Shown: positions 17,682 through 27,018, counted from the first letter of the stretch. The stretch: DNA of 64,000 bases from 20CM-2-55-15 sp964633285 (GCA_964633285.1 CAZWGA010000012.1:1-64000), one strand, 5' to 3'. Notes: generated by a model from the sequence alone, not told the origin. Numbers and translations: made by a program.

Positions 17682-18980
17682 ATGATTTCCGAACGCGAGT
17701 TGATGTCCAAAGTCTCGCTGCGGCTTATTCCCTTCATGTTCCTTCTTTATATCGTGTCTTATCTGGACCGCGTGAACGTCAGTTTCGCGTCGCTTCAGAT
17801 GAATGGGGCGCTGGGCTTCAGCGCGGAGATTTATTCGCTGGGCGCCGGAATTTTTTTCATTGCGTATTTTATTTTCGAAGTGCCGAGCAATCTGATTCTC
17901 CATCGCGTCGGCGCGCGTCTCTGGATTGCGCGGATCATGATCACGTGGGGCATCATCTCGTCGTCCATGATGTTCGTCAAAGGGCCGGCGTCATTCTACG
18001 TGCTGCGTTTCCTGCTCGGCGTGGCTGAAGCCGGATTCTTTCCCGGAATGATTCTCTATCTCACGTACTGGTTTCCCAACGATGCCCGTGGCCGTGCCGT
18101 GGCGCGATTCATGACGGCAACTGCAGTTGCCGGCGCGATCGGAAGTCCGATATCCGGGCTGCTGCTCCAACTCAATGGCGTGGGCGGCCTCGGCGGATGG
18201 CAATGGTTGTTTCTGATTGAGGGTTTGCCTTCCATTCTCCTGGCTTTCGTCACGCTGGCGTATCTGCCCAACGGACCCGGCAAAGCGTCCTGGCTGACCG
18301 GCGACGAGAAAGCGTGGATTGCCCGCCGGCTGGAAGAGGAACGCATTCATGGCTCAATGCCTCATCAGGATTCGACACGCGCAGCTATGAGCAGCGGCCG
18401 CGTGTGGACCTTTGCCGGAATTTACTTCGCCATTGTCATGAGCTTCTACGGCGTCTCATTCTGGCTTCCGCAAATCGTGAAAGCGTTCTCGGGAATGAAC
18501 GATTTTTTTGTCGGGTGCCTGTCCGCGATTCCATGGATTGCGGCAACAGCGTTCATGATCGTTACGTCGAGGCATTCCGACGCAACTCACGAACGGCGCG
18601 GCCACGTCGCATTCTCCGCCATCGCGGGCGCCGCAGGATTGATCGGAGCCGGTATGGCGGCGAATCCCGCAGTGGAACTGGCCGCACTTTCGCTGGCCGC
18701 GGCAGGAATCTGGGGAACTCTCGGGCCGTTCTGGGCAATGTCTTCGGAAACACTGGCGGGAACGGGCGCGGCGGCGGGAATCGCTCTCATCAATTCCGTT
18801 GGAAATCTTGGAGGCTTCGCCGGTCCTTATCTTATCGGCTGGGTGCGCACGCGGACAAACAGCTTCACCTGGGGACTTGTGACGCTGGCGCTGGTTCTCA
18901 TCGGCGGCGCGGTGGTCACGCTTGTTGCGCGCGCGCCTGCGTCTCCTACTTCGGAACCCAGAACGGCTCTCCGCCCCTGA
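17682..18980 (+). CDS. MFS transporter, anion:cation symporter (ACS) family
   Basis: The 432-residue membrane protein shows 12 hydrophobic segments. The N-terminal SYLDRVNVSFA motif is the hallmark of the ACS family (phthalate, tartrate, hexuronate and 4-hydroxyphenylacetate carriers), as are FFIAYFIFEVPSNL and VAEAGFFPGMI. Proton-driven uptake of an organic acid anion is inferred. The carried anion is unknown; a sugar acid would fit the oxidative sugar metabolism nearby. Its last 35 bp overlap the 3' end of the convergent Nif3-like gene. Confidence 0.9.
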   Translation: MISERELMSKVSLRLIPFMFLLYIVSYLDRVNVSFASLQMNGALGFSAEIYSLGAGIFFIAYFIFEVPSNLILHRVGARLWIARIMITWGIISSSMMFVKGPASFYVLRFLLGVAEAGFFPGMILYLTYWFPNDARGRAVARFMTATAVAGAIGSPISGLLLQLNGVGGLGGWQWLFLIEGLPSILLAFVTLAYLPNGPGKASWLTGDEKAWIARRLEEERIHGSMPHQDSTRAAMSSGRVWTFAGIYFAIVMSFYGVSFWLPQIVKAFSGMNDFFVGCLSAIPWIAATAFMIVTSRHSDATHERRGHVAFSAIAGAAGLIGAGMAANPAVELAALSLAAAGIWGTLGPFWAMSSETLAGTGAAAGIALINSVGNLGGFAGPYLIGWVRTRTNSFTWGLVTLALVLIGGAVVTLVARAPASPTSEPRTALRP

Positions 18981-19746
18981 TGAGTTGCACCGGAACTTCG
19001 GGTGTAAAGGATCGGACCCAGCCTGCCATCTCCAGCATCCCCTGCTCTTCTGAAATCGCGTGGCCAAGCATGATCCATCCCTTGGGAATACCGAGCGAGA
19101 CGGCATCCAGCACGTACTCGGGACTGTCGAAGGCGCCGTCAGTTTCCTGCAATTCGCCGCTGACCACGACATCGATATCGGGATTGTTCACGGCGGGGGT
19201 TGCATAGCCGACTCCCAGTTGAACGCGGCTGACCTTCGCGTTCGGATCGCCCACGACGCGCAGTGCCTTCGCTCCAAGCCGCTTTTGAAAATCGGCCGCG
19301 AGCGCTCCCAAAGTCGTTTCGGGAATGACGAAGCGATGCGATTGCGGAGCGGTCTCGTATTTGCTTTCAAGGCCCAGCGCCCGCGCAGCGCCGACGTATA
19401 TGAAATCCGGACGTTGCGCGTGCATGTGATCGTGCATCCGGAAGATGACAATGTTGTGCCGCGTCATGAAGTCGACCTTCGTTTCATACACCGGATCACT
19501 CTTCACGATGGTCACGTCGTCGCGATCGTTCCAGTAAGTGTCTTCATGGGGAAGGATCATGTTGAGTCCGGCATCTGCGGCGCGCCGGATCACGTCGAAA
19601 TTGCAGAACATGGAGGTCGCAATTCCTTTGACTTCCGTCTGCGCCCCGCCGAATTTGAACGTGTCACGAAAGGTCGCATCGCGCCAAGGTATGCCGACAT
19701 TAGCTTTGATGCGGGCAATGACTTCGCCTGCGGTGAGTGTGGCCAT
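18946..19746 (-). CDS. Nif3-like protein (dinuclear-metal Nif3/DUF34 family), cytoplasmic
   Basis: This 266-residue protein shows the Nif3/DUF34 pattern: an N-terminal segment MILPHEDTYW in the place of the usual HHP motif, and a C-terminal SGELQE ... LGHAISEEQGM segment matching the usual GH-xx-E metal ligands. The N-terminal second histidine is replaced by glutamate. No signal peptide is seen. Its ATG (19744-19746) directly abuts the TAA of the upstream Nif3-like gene, so the two are translationally coupled and follow a PQQ dehydrogenase gene. Nif3 proteins are proposed metal-dependent hydrolases or metal chaperones; the reaction is not settled. Its 3' end overlaps the MFS gene by 35 bp. 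Confidence 0.75.
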   Translation of the reverse strand: MATLTAGEVIARIKANVGIPWRDATFRDTFKFGGAQTEVKGIATSMFCNFDVIRRAADAGLNMILPHEDTYWNDRDDVTIVKSDPVYETKVDFMTRHNIVIFRMHDHMHAQRPDFIYVGAARALGLESKYETAPQSHRFVIPETTLGALAADFQKRLGAKALRVVGDPNAKVSRVQLGVGYATPAVNNPDIDVVVSGELQETDGAFDSPEYVLDAVSLGIPKGWIMLGHAISEEQGMLEMAGWVRSFTPEVPVQLIRGGEPFWVPK

Positions 19747-20658
19747 TTACGCGGGTCTCCAGTAAGGATCGCCGACAGGTATCCACGCCGTCGCGATCCC
19801 CGGCACGATGCTGCGAAGCCACTGAGCGCAAGTATTCATGCCCGGATCTTCGGACACCACGCGTCCTATCAGAATGAGCGCCTTCTTATCGGCGGCGGCC
19901 ATTTTGTCGCGGGCGTATTCCACCGATTCCCATTCGCGAACTTCACCCGCAATGATCGCATCCACGCCCGGCAATGTTTCAAGGGCGGCCTGAATCGGAG
20001 TCGTCCCGGGAAGGAGCGCGATCTTTTCAACCTTGAGGCCGGGATTGCCGACGACGCGTATTCCACCGCGCGCTTTAAGTTTTTTCTTCAGATCCGACGC
20101 CAGCGTGTCCAGTCTCACCGGGGAGATCGTGACGCGCGCGGGATCCGCCGGCGATCGTTGCTTCGTCCAAGCCAGCGCGTCGGTAAGTCCCAGCGCAAGC
20201 GGATTGGGTTTTCGCTCGCGCCAGTGATCGCTGAAGCGCCAGACGACGAGACCGTTCGCGCGGATGAATTCATTTTTCGCGCGGAAGATCGGGTCCGGGG
20301 GAGCGGCCGTGCTTCCTCGCGGCGGCGCCGGCGAAGCGCTGTCCGTTCGCGAGTAGAACGCCGGCTCGCACGTGATCACGAAGTTCGCGCGGGCCTTCAC
20401 GGCCTGCCGGAGCACGTCGATGGTAGCCATGGAAGTTGTAACGATGCCCTTCACAACAGTCGCGGGATCTCCGGCCTTGAAGGTATCCACGGTATTCGGT
20501 TTCCACGGAACGCCGATCTCCTGACGGATGCGATCAACGATCTGCTGTGCCGTCGTGTCCGAGGCCGCGGGTACGGTCCAGCCTGGCGCGGTCAGCGACG
20601 TCACGCCGCCTGCTGCGGCAACAGTTACAAATTTCCGGCGTGTGATGGTTTTCATCAT
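19747..20658 (-). CDS. Nif3-like protein with a Tat signal peptide
   Basis: The 303-residue protein starts with a twin-arginine signal (TRRKFVTVAAAGG, residues 6-18), so it is predicted to be exported folded. The mature part is a paralogue of the following gene: VITCEPAFY replaces the HHP motif, and GEVREWES ... LIGRVVSEDPGM replaces the LGH-xxSEEQGM segment. Several canonical metal-ligand histidines are thus lost, including the Gly-His histidine, which is Arg here. Its start overlaps the PQQ dehydrogenase stop (ATGA type). Exported Nif3-like proteins are unusual; a cofactor-maturation or binding role for the periplasmic dehydrogenase is only a guess. Confidence 0.72.
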   Translation of the reverse strand: MMKTITRRKFVTVAAAGGVTSLTAPGWTVPAASDTTAQQIVDRIRQEIGVPWKPNTVDTFKAGDPATVVKGIVTTSMATIDVLRQAVKARANFVITCEPAFYSRTDSASPAPPRGSTAAPPDPIFRAKNEFIRANGLVVWRFSDHWRERKPNPLALGLTDALAWTKQRSPADPARVTISPVRLDTLASDLKKKLKARGGIRVVGNPGLKVEKIALLPGTTPIQAALETLPGVDAIIAGEVREWESVEYARDKMAAADKKALILIGRVVSEDPGMNTCAQWLRSIVPGIATAWIPVGDPYWRPA

Positions 20659-22607
20659 CGTGTTGGTTTTTCGGGAAGCGCGAGTGCAATGAGTTCAGGG
20701 ATCGCGCCGCGGGATCCGGTCGCGACCACAATAAACTGGCGGCCGTTCATCATGTACGTCATTGGAAGTCCGGTTTCATTACCCGGCAATTCCATTTCAA
20801 AAATTGTGCGGCCTGTCTTCTTGTCCAGCGCACGGAATTTGCGGCCGCCGCCCTGAGGGCCGGATGAAAACAGCCCGGCTCCATCACCTGCGAACAGGAG
20901 TGTTTTCGTGACGAGCAGCGGCGCTCGTTCCGGATTGCCGGCGCCGCTCAGGTCGATTCCTGCGAGAGCGGGATGGTTGCGTACGTAATCCGGGGCCTGT
21001 CCATTGGGAACCATCCACACATGATCGCCGGTATTCAAATCGATCGCGGTGATGCGGCCCCATGGCGGTTTAATGAGCGGCAATCCCATTGGCGCATCCA
21101 CGCGAACTCCGCGTCCGACATAACGCATGTCCGACCGCTCGCCGCCTTCACCGAGCGCGCTCGCCCACCAGTTCGTGACCGACGGCACATAGAGGATTCC
21201 GGTTTCGGGATCCGCCGCCGCGCTCTCCCAGTTGGCTGCGCCCTGATTGTGTGGAACCGTCAGCGTTCCGCGTTTGCCGCCCGTGCCTTCCACGATTGGC
21301 GGCGTGTACAGCGGACCGAGCTTGAACTGCGATGCGATGCGCAGCGCTTCGGCTTTGATTTCCGGTGTGAAGTCGATGAGATCGTCTACCGTCACGCCCT
21401 GCCGGTCGAACGGCGCGGGTTTGGTGGGAAACGGTTGTGTTGCCGATGTCTGCTCGCCGGGCACATCGGTTTGCGGAACCGGCTTCTCGATGATCGGCCA
21501 AATCGGATCGCCGGTAATCCGATCGAAGACGTACGTGAAACCCTGCTTCGTCACCTGCGCGACAATCTTGCGCGGCCTGCCGCCAATACGCACATCGAGC
21601 AGCACCGGCGCGGAAGCCGTGTCCCAGTCCCAGATGTCATGATGAATAAGCTGGTAGTGCCAGATGCGGCGCCCTGTCGTCGCGTCGAGACAAACAATGC
21701 TGTCGGCGAAAAGATTGTTGCCGGGCCGGTGACCGCCGTAATAATCGCCGGTCGGTGTTTCAACCGGAAGATAAACGTAGCCCAGTTCAAGATCGGCGCT
21801 CATCGGCGCCCAAACGGCGGTGTTGCCCGTGTATTGCCATGAATCGGCGCCCCACGTATCGTTGCCGAATTCGCCTCGCTGCGGAATGGTGTGAAATGTC
21901 CAGAGCAGTTTGCCGTTCCGGACATCGTATCCACGCACGTATCCGGGCACGTTGGTTTTCGATCGTGGAGCCGTACCACCCTGCAGCGCCGCGCCGACGA
22001 TGACGACGTCTCCCACGACGATGGGCGGCGATGATGAACCGATCTGACCGGGCTCGACGACCTGACGGTTGAGGCCGGTCCACAGATCCACGACGCCGTT
22101 TTCTCCAAACCCCGCTACAGGCTTTCCGCTTGCCGCATTCAACTCGACGAGATGATATCCGGGCGTGATCAAAAGAATTCGTGAATCGCCGCCGTTGGAC
22201 CAATACGCAAGGCCGCGATTATTCGTTCGCGGCGCCTGTGTTCCTCGAGCGCCTTCATCCAGGAGATAGGTCCACAGCGTGTCGCCGGATGCGGCATCGA
22301 CTGCGACGGCAGCGCGATTCATTCCCGCCGTAAAGTACAGAGCGCTTCCAACCATCAGGGGCGTGACCTGCCAGTTCGAGTCCGGACGCGGGCCGAAGCC
22401 TTCCCGCTTCCATCGCCAGACGATTTGCAACTGCTTCACATTCTCCGCATTGATCTGATCCAGAGGCGAGTACTTCGTGCCCGCGGCGTCACCGCCGTAC
22501 GAACGCCATTCGCCGTTCGGTGCTCCACGCTGCGCGCGCGTGATGAGAGGCCCCACCGTCAGAAAACACAATCCAATCCAGATTAATGTCCGGGAAACTT
22601 TTGTCAT
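20655..22607 (-). CDS. PQQ-dependent dehydrogenase (quinoprotein glucose/alcohol dehydrogenase type)
   Basis: The 650-residue secreted protein has a signal peptide (about 1-25) and an eight-bladed beta-propeller. Repeated tryptophan-docking blades show as DAASGDTLWTY, DVRNGKLLWTF, DATTGRRIWHY and DLNTGDHVWMV; QLIHHDIWDWDTAS is the characteristic active-site stretch. No C-terminal cytochrome domain or membrane anchor is seen, so electrons would pass to a separate carrier. ATG 22607 is preferred; a TTG 9 bp upstream is also in frame. It heads an operon with two Nif3-like genes. Substrate unknown; sugars or alcohols are typical. Confidence 0.88.
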   Translation of the reverse strand: MTKVSRTLIWIGLCFLTVGPLITRAQRGAPNGEWRSYGGDAAGTKYSPLDQINAENVKQLQIVWRWKREGFGPRPDSNWQVTPLMVGSALYFTAGMNRAAVAVDAASGDTLWTYLLDEGARGTQAPRTNNRGLAYWSNGGDSRILLITPGYHLVELNAASGKPVAGFGENGVVDLWTGLNRQVVEPGQIGSSSPPIVVGDVVIVGAALQGGTAPRSKTNVPGYVRGYDVRNGKLLWTFHTIPQRGEFGNDTWGADSWQYTGNTAVWAPMSADLELGYVYLPVETPTGDYYGGHRPGNNLFADSIVCLDATTGRRIWHYQLIHHDIWDWDTASAPVLLDVRIGGRPRKIVAQVTKQGFTYVFDRITGDPIWPIIEKPVPQTDVPGEQTSATQPFPTKPAPFDRQGVTVDDLIDFTPEIKAEALRIASQFKLGPLYTPPIVEGTGGKRGTLTVPHNQGAANWESAAADPETGILYVPSVTNWWASALGEGGERSDMRYVGRGVRVDAPMGLPLIKPPWGRITAIDLNTGDHVWMVPNGQAPDYVRNHPALAGIDLSGAGNPERAPLLVTKTLLFAGDGAGLFSSGPQGGGRKFRALDKKTGRTIFEMELPGNETGLPMTYMMNGRQFIVVATGSRGAIPELIALALPEKPTR

Positions 22608-22664
22608 GGCCGACAAATCTAACGAAGTTTTCGAAGCATTGCCAGCGGCGTGTCAGCAGGGGAG

Positions 22665-22687
22665 GGAAAAGGGTCAGACCCATTTCC
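22665..22687. repeat. GTCAGACCC repeat fragment, copy C
   Basis: GGAAA-A-GGG and CCC-A-TTTCC form a 9-pair stem with one A/A mismatch around TCAGA, so the core reads GGGTCAGACCC (22671-22681). The core is shared with the other repeats, but the outer arms differ. It lies in the 166-bp divergent region between the PQQ dehydrogenase and the small membrane-protein gene. Confidence 0.55.
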
Positions 22688-22773
22688 TTCCCGTCTATCG
22701 GTCTGGCACGCGCATTGCACTACCGGCGTGCGTTGCGAAGGCCCGGCGTTTCCTTCGCCAGAGGAGGTGAGTC

Positions 22774-23019
22774 GTGTTGTACGACATGCAAGTTGATGTG
22801 TTGATTGCGTCGTCTGTATTTGCCGTAGCGGGCTTGGCCATTTTGAGTCTGTTTGTCTGGGAACAAGCGCGAGCGTTGGTTGCGGTTCGACATCGAATCT
22901 ACGAGCGTCTCGCGGCACTCACGACTCAATCCCGCTTTTTCGCGAATCCTCTCGCGATTTCACGAACGATTTCGCGAAATCACAACGAGGAATCCTTTTT
23001 GATTGTCAGGAGGTCATAA
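22774..23019 (+). CDS. Small single-span membrane protein upstream of thioredoxin
   Basis: The 81-residue frame begins at GTG 22774 with a strong AGGAGGT ribosome-binding site upstream. Residues about 6-28 form one hydrophobic segment (VDVLIASSVFAVAGLAILSL), followed by a basic tail. It ends 2 bp before the thioredoxin ATG, so the genes are coupled. I do not recognise the family. The strong Shine-Dalgarno site and position argue that it is real; the odd C-terminal sequence and low complexity argue for caution. Confidence 0.5.
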   Translation: MLYDMQVDVLIASSVFAVAGLAILSLFVWEQARALVAVRHRIYERLAALTTQSRFFANPLAISRTISRNHNEESFLIVRRS

Positions 23020-23021
23020 TC

Positions 23022-23357
23022 ATGTCCGCTTATCAGATGAGCCGAAACATACGCGATCTGGATGAACTCGCGCTCGATAACGAATTACTCCACTCCCCAG
23101 AGCCTGTCCTCGTTGATTTCTGGGCGCCCTGGTGTGCGCCGTGCCGCGCAATGGCTCCGGCAGTTGAGGCGGTGGCCGAAAGACTTGAAGGAAAAGTCAA
23201 AGTGTTCAAGGTCAATGTGGATGAGAGTCCGTCGGTATCGCCTCGTTTCAACCTTAAAGGAATTCCCACACTGATTCTGTTCAAAGACGGCCGCGAAGCG
23301 AATCGTTTGGTAGGTTTGTCGAGCACCGAAAAAATCGAGGCGCTTGCCGTGTCGTGA
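23022..23357 (+). CDS. trxA: Thioredoxin
   Basis: The 111-residue protein has one thioredoxin fold with the classic active site WCAPC (about residues 37-41), the preceding VLVDFWAPW strand, and the cis-proline motif GIPTLILFKDG. It reduces protein disulfides in the cytoplasm, normally recharged by thioredoxin reductase, which is not in this window. AGGAGGT precedes ATG 23022. It is coupled to the small membrane-protein gene upstream and convergent with the hydrogenase-like cluster. Confidence 0.93.
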   Translation: MSAYQMSRNIRDLDELALDNELLHSPEPVLVDFWAPWCAPCRAMAPAVEAVAERLEGKVKVFKVNVDESPSVSPRFNLKGIPTLILFKDGREANRLVGLSSTEKIEALAVS

Positions 23358-23398
23358 AGGTGAGGCCGAGTCCGCTGCGGCGGGAATCGACACTGGCT

Positions 23399-24910
23399 CT
23401 ACAAATCGTTTCCGGCGTAAGAGAGATTGAAACTCTTATTGCAGAGTGGAAAATCCGGCACGATGTTGTTGAGGATGGCGTAATTCAATGCGGGCCAGTT
23501 GACGAATGAGGGATCCTTCACCTTCACACGAGCGAGCTTGCCGTTCTCACCCGCGACCACCCAATGCCAGATGGGGCCGCGCCAGCCCTCTACCAGTCCG
23601 AACGCACTGGCTCCCGCGGTAAACGCCGGAGCAGGCCTGCAGAGGTCTCCGCCGGGAAGGGATTCAAGAGCTTCGAGGATCAGATGCGCACTCTCGCGAA
23701 CTTCATCCACGCGAACCATCATGCGCGCCCAGACATCGCCTTCCGAATAAACAGGAATACTGAATTGCAGTTCTCGATATGCCGCATAAGGATGGTCGCG
23801 CCGCGCATCCGAATCGATGCCGCTCGCTCTGGCCGCAATTCCACACACCTGTAATTCTCTTGCTGTGGTGTTCGTAAGGGTTCCCGTTCCGTGCAGCCGA
23901 TCGAGGACCAGCGCGCTGTCGAGTGACATCGCGACGACTTCAGAGAAGTCGGTCCGGATCTTTCGTACTGTAGTAATCGCATCGATGACGTGGTCGCGTG
24001 AGAAATCCACCGTTACGCCTCCGGGCACGATGGCGCCACGAAGCAGACGATGACCGGTCAGCCGATGATTCAATCGAAGAAGGTCCTCGCGAAGCCGCAT
24101 AGCATGCGCATTCGCCACGGCAAATCCTGTATCGGTCAGGATCGCCCCAACATCAGCGATGTGGTTGTACAACCGTTCGAGTTCCTGCAATACGACGCGT
24201 AAGTATTCCGCGCGTTTCGGCACCTCTATTTCTCCGCATCTTTCGATTGCGATCGAGAACGCGAGTGCGTGTCCCACGCTGGAATCGCCCGAAATGCATT
24301 CCGCGAGGCGAACCCCACGTGAGATGTCCACCGACTCAAATAATTTCTCAATGCCCTTATGGAGGAAGAAGAGCCGGGATTCGAGATTTACGATGTGCTC
24401 GCCATCCACGCTGAATCGAAAATGTCCGGGTTCGATAATCCCTGCATGAACAGGTCCGACAGTGATCTGGTACAGGCCTTCGCCTTCCACTTCCTGGAAC
24501 GGAAAAGGTTCGCCATGGTCCTCAATCATGAGCGGGCGCTGCTCCCCCTTCCGAAGGGGATGGTAGCGGCCGGGCCAGAACTGGTGGAGTGTAAGGCGTC
24601 GCAGATCCGGATGACGCGCAGGTCTCAAACCGAACAGGTCATGGATTTCACGCTCAAAAAGACTTGCGAGATACCAACGTGTGGCAAGCGATGGAAACGT
24701 TCGATGGTTTGGTGCAAGCGGCACCGACGCCACGAAAAACAAATCACGGCCCGGGGCCTCGAAAATGTATCGAATCGTGAAGCCACCGGATTCCTGCCGG
24801 GTGTCTTCCGCCACGATCAGTTCGGGCCGCGCGCCGAATTCCTTTCTTAAGCTGTCGGCGTACTCCGGAAGCTCCCACGATGCTTTTGTCACCCGATGAA
24901 TAACGCTCAC
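23399..24910 (-). CDS. HyfG/HycE-like large subunit lacking the NiFe-binding cysteines
   Basis: The 503-residue protein combines a NuoC-like N-terminal part (about 10-125, with LFEREIHDLFGL) and a NuoD/HycE-like part (about 145-503, with HRLLRGAIVPGGV). True NiFe subunits have CxxC near each end. Here the first site reads ECISGDSS with only Cys205, and the C-terminus reads FPLCNKSFNLSYAGNDL with only Cys490, so no NiFe centre can form. GTG 24910 is chosen because it overlaps the upstream stop (GTGA). It is the last gene of the cluster. It matches energy-converting hydrogenase-related (Ehr) complexes, whose substrate is unknown. Confidence 0.85.
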   Translation of the reverse strand: MSVIHRVTKASWELPEYADSLRKEFGARPELIVAEDTRQESGGFTIRYIFEAPGRDLFFVASVPLAPNHRTFPSLATRWYLASLFEREIHDLFGLRPARHPDLRRLTLHQFWPGRYHPLRKGEQRPLMIEDHGEPFPFQEVEGEGLYQITVGPVHAGIIEPGHFRFSVDGEHIVNLESRLFFLHKGIEKLFESVDISRGVRLAECISGDSSVGHALAFSIAIERCGEIEVPKRAEYLRVVLQELERLYNHIADVGAILTDTGFAVANAHAMRLREDLLRLNHRLTGHRLLRGAIVPGGVTVDFSRDHVIDAITTVRKIRTDFSEVVAMSLDSALVLDRLHGTGTLTNTTARELQVCGIAARASGIDSDARRDHPYAAYRELQFSIPVYSEGDVWARMMVRVDEVRESAHLILEALESLPGGDLCRPAPAFTAGASAFGLVEGWRGPIWHWVVAGENGKLARVKVKDPSFVNWPALNYAILNNIVPDFPLCNKSFNLSYAGNDL

Positions 24911-26367
24911 AACGCCGCTCCGACGATCTTCAATACGACGCCAAGGAAAGCGCGCAGCGGGCCGGGCAAGGCGAGTCCCAGGCCAACCAGAAGCACCATG
25001 TTTAAAGCGAGCGGTGCGATGGACCAGCGAAGAGGATCGCGCGCATCGAGAGATTCGGGCGCCGTTCCATACAACATGCTGTTGAGGGACGCGAGCATTC
25101 CGGCGAACACGATGGCGAGCAGCACGATTCCCGCGATCGCAAAGGATGCGGAGTGCGCCGCAAAACCCGCCTTGAAAATGAGGAACTCGCTGATGAATGG
25201 ACCGAATGGCGGCAGGCCTACCAGGGCGAGAACGCCGGAAAGAAAACCAAAGCCGGTCCATGGCGCCGCTTTCAAGAGACCGCGGACCATTCGAATGTCC
25301 GTGGTTTTGTACTTGAGGAGAATGCTTCCGGAAAGCATAAACAACATCGATTTCGATAGAGCATGATTGACCATGTGGAGCAGCGCGCCAAGCGTTCCCC
25401 AATACCCGCCGAAGCCCAGCCCTAAAGATACGATTCCCGTGTGCTCGACACTCGAGTAAGCCAGCATCCGCTTGTAGTCTCTCTGAGAAATGAGAAGGGC
25501 CGCCGCCAACGAAAGCGACAACAGGCCGAATCGAACCAGCCATGAAGAGGCGAAAGAAGAGCCCGCTGTAATATCGGCAACCGTTTTAAAACGCATCAAC
25601 GCATAAAGACCGACGTTCAACAACACTCCCGACATGAGCGCGCTGATGGGGGCCGGAGCTTCGCTGTGCGCGTCGGGCAGCCACGTATGCATCGGCGCCA
25701 GTCCGGCCTTCGTTCCATATCCAATCAAGATAAAAACGAATGCGAGTTTCACAATGCCCGGGTCGAGTTGAGATGCGATCGAAATGAGTTCGGTCCAGCG
25801 CAAACCAATTTCACTGGCGCGGCTGAATGCTGCGTAGTACATCAATACCGTTCCCATGAACGCGAGCGCGATCCCAACGGAGGAAATGATCAGGTATTTG
25901 TAAGCCGCTTCGAGGCTGGTTCGAGTGTCGTGAAGGTTTACGAGAAATACGGTAGCCAGCGTTGTTCCTTCGATCGCAACCCACATCACACCGAGATTGT
26001 CCGTGGTGACTGCGAACAACATGGTGAAAATGAACACTTGAAACAGCGCATAGAACAATCGCACCCGGGAAAATGGACGGGACGGCTCGCCGTCTTCTTC
26101 AGCCCGCATATATCCGACCGCGTAAATGCCGGCTATCGCTCCGATGAAAGCGACGATTCCAATCATGAAGGCCGAGAGCGAATCGGCGCGAAGCAAATTC
26201 CAGGAAACGGATTCTTCAAGGCATATCTCGGCGATTACGGCGGCGGCAACCACGAGAACAGCAACGCAGGCCGCCACATGAATAACTTCGGCCGCAGTGC
26301 GTTTTCGAGTGAATCCAATCGAGCCCGCCGCAGCGGCGGGGATCAACAGAAGTAAGATCAAGATCAT
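24907..26367 (-). CDS. HyfF-like proton-pumping antiporter-type subunit (NuoN/NuoM family)
   Basis: The 486-residue integral membrane protein has about 13-14 hydrophobic segments. Its proton_antipo_M core is shown by YGTKAGLAPMHTWLPDAHSEAPAPISALMSG segments (a conserved Lys in the broken helix), MLAYSSVEHTGIV and the discontinuous-helix LLHMVNHALSKSMLFMLSG. These subunits move protons or sodium in complex I and group 4 hydrogenases. ATG 26367 overlaps the stop of the HyfE-like gene (ATGA), and its own stop overlaps the GTG of the large subunit. Second of two antiporter-like subunits in the cluster. Confidence 0.88.
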   Translation of the reverse strand: MILILLLLIPAAAAGSIGFTRKRTAAEVIHVAACVAVLVVAAAVIAEICLEESVSWNLLRADSLSAFMIGIVAFIGAIAGIYAVGYMRAEEDGEPSRPFSRVRLFYALFQVFIFTMLFAVTTDNLGVMWVAIEGTTLATVFLVNLHDTRTSLEAAYKYLIISSVGIALAFMGTVLMYYAAFSRASEIGLRWTELISIASQLDPGIVKLAFVFILIGYGTKAGLAPMHTWLPDAHSEAPAPISALMSGVLLNVGLYALMRFKTVADITAGSSFASSWLVRFGLLSLSLAAALLISQRDYKRMLAYSSVEHTGIVSLGLGFGGYWGTLGALLHMVNHALSKSMLFMLSGSILLKYKTTDIRMVRGLLKAAPWTGFGFLSGVLALVGLPPFGPFISEFLIFKAGFAAHSASFAIAGIVLLAIVFAGMLASLNSMLYGTAPESLDARDPLRWSIAPLALNMVLLVGLGLALPGPLRAFLGVVLKIVGAAL

Positions 26368-27014
26368 CCGCGTAGTGTTCCTAACTGTTTCACATCGATC
26401 GAATCGAGATTCTCCTTGATTCGATATACAAACACTTCGAGGATCAGCACCGCCACGAGCACATCGAGAAAGACTCCTATTTCGACGATGAGCGGAACCC
26501 CATATGTCGCAAGCAGCGCGATCATGAAAATGCCGTTCTCCAGCATGAGAAAGCCGAGAATCTGAGTCAGCGCGCGTCTCCGGTTTACCGTTGTGAAGAG
26601 TCCGATGAGAACTCCCGCAAACGCGAGGGGAATGCCGTCGGCAGTCGGCAGCCGATCCGTTGCCGTTACAGGCGCCATCGCGTAGAACGCAATAACGACA
26701 AGGGCGGCACAAATCCCGAGTGTCATCGATGTTCCGAGATACGGTGAAACGGCGCGTTGCATGCCGATCTTCGCCACGGTGCGGTTGAGTACATTTGGGA
26801 TCACGATGACTTTCACGATTGCGAAAACAACAGCCACGCCCAGCAGTTCGTGATTCCCGCTAAAGAAAGCAACAACCGCTGCCAGAGCCGCGAGCACGCC
26901 CGATTGGACGGCGAACATTCGTACCTGTCCCGCAAGGCTGTTTCGGATGATGAGCAGAAACGACATCACCAGAAACAGGAATGAAAGAAGGTTCGCGAGT
27001 TTTGCAAAAGGCAT
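26364..27014 (-). CDS. HyfE-like membrane subunit
   Basis: The 216-residue hydrophobic protein has six or seven membrane segments. The C-terminal half resembles NuoK/HyfE, including MLENGIFMIALLATYGVP with a conserved membrane glutamate and EIGVFLDVLVAVLI. It is expected to be part of the ion-translocating arm. It starts 4 bp after the NuoH-like gene stop and overlaps the next gene start. Length matches HyfE of E. coli hydrogenase 4. Confidence 0.85.
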   Translation of the reverse strand: MPFAKLANLLSFLFLVMSFLLIIRNSLAGQVRMFAVQSGVLAALAAVVAFFSGNHELLGVAVVFAIVKVIVIPNVLNRTVAKIGMQRAVSPYLGTSMTLGICAALVVIAFYAMAPVTATDRLPTADGIPLAFAGVLIGLFTTVNRRRALTQILGFLMLENGIFMIALLATYGVPLIVEIGVFLDVLVAVLILEVFVYRIKENLDSIDVKQLGTLRG

Positions 27015-27018
27015 CGGC

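Noticed and set aside
19060..20856. Long open frame antisense to the Nif3-like genes
   Set aside because: The opposite strand shows clear family motifs, and this frame shows none.
23399..24910. Functional NiFe hydrogenase large subunit
   Set aside because: Both CxxC pairs are missing, so the metal centre cannot be assembled.
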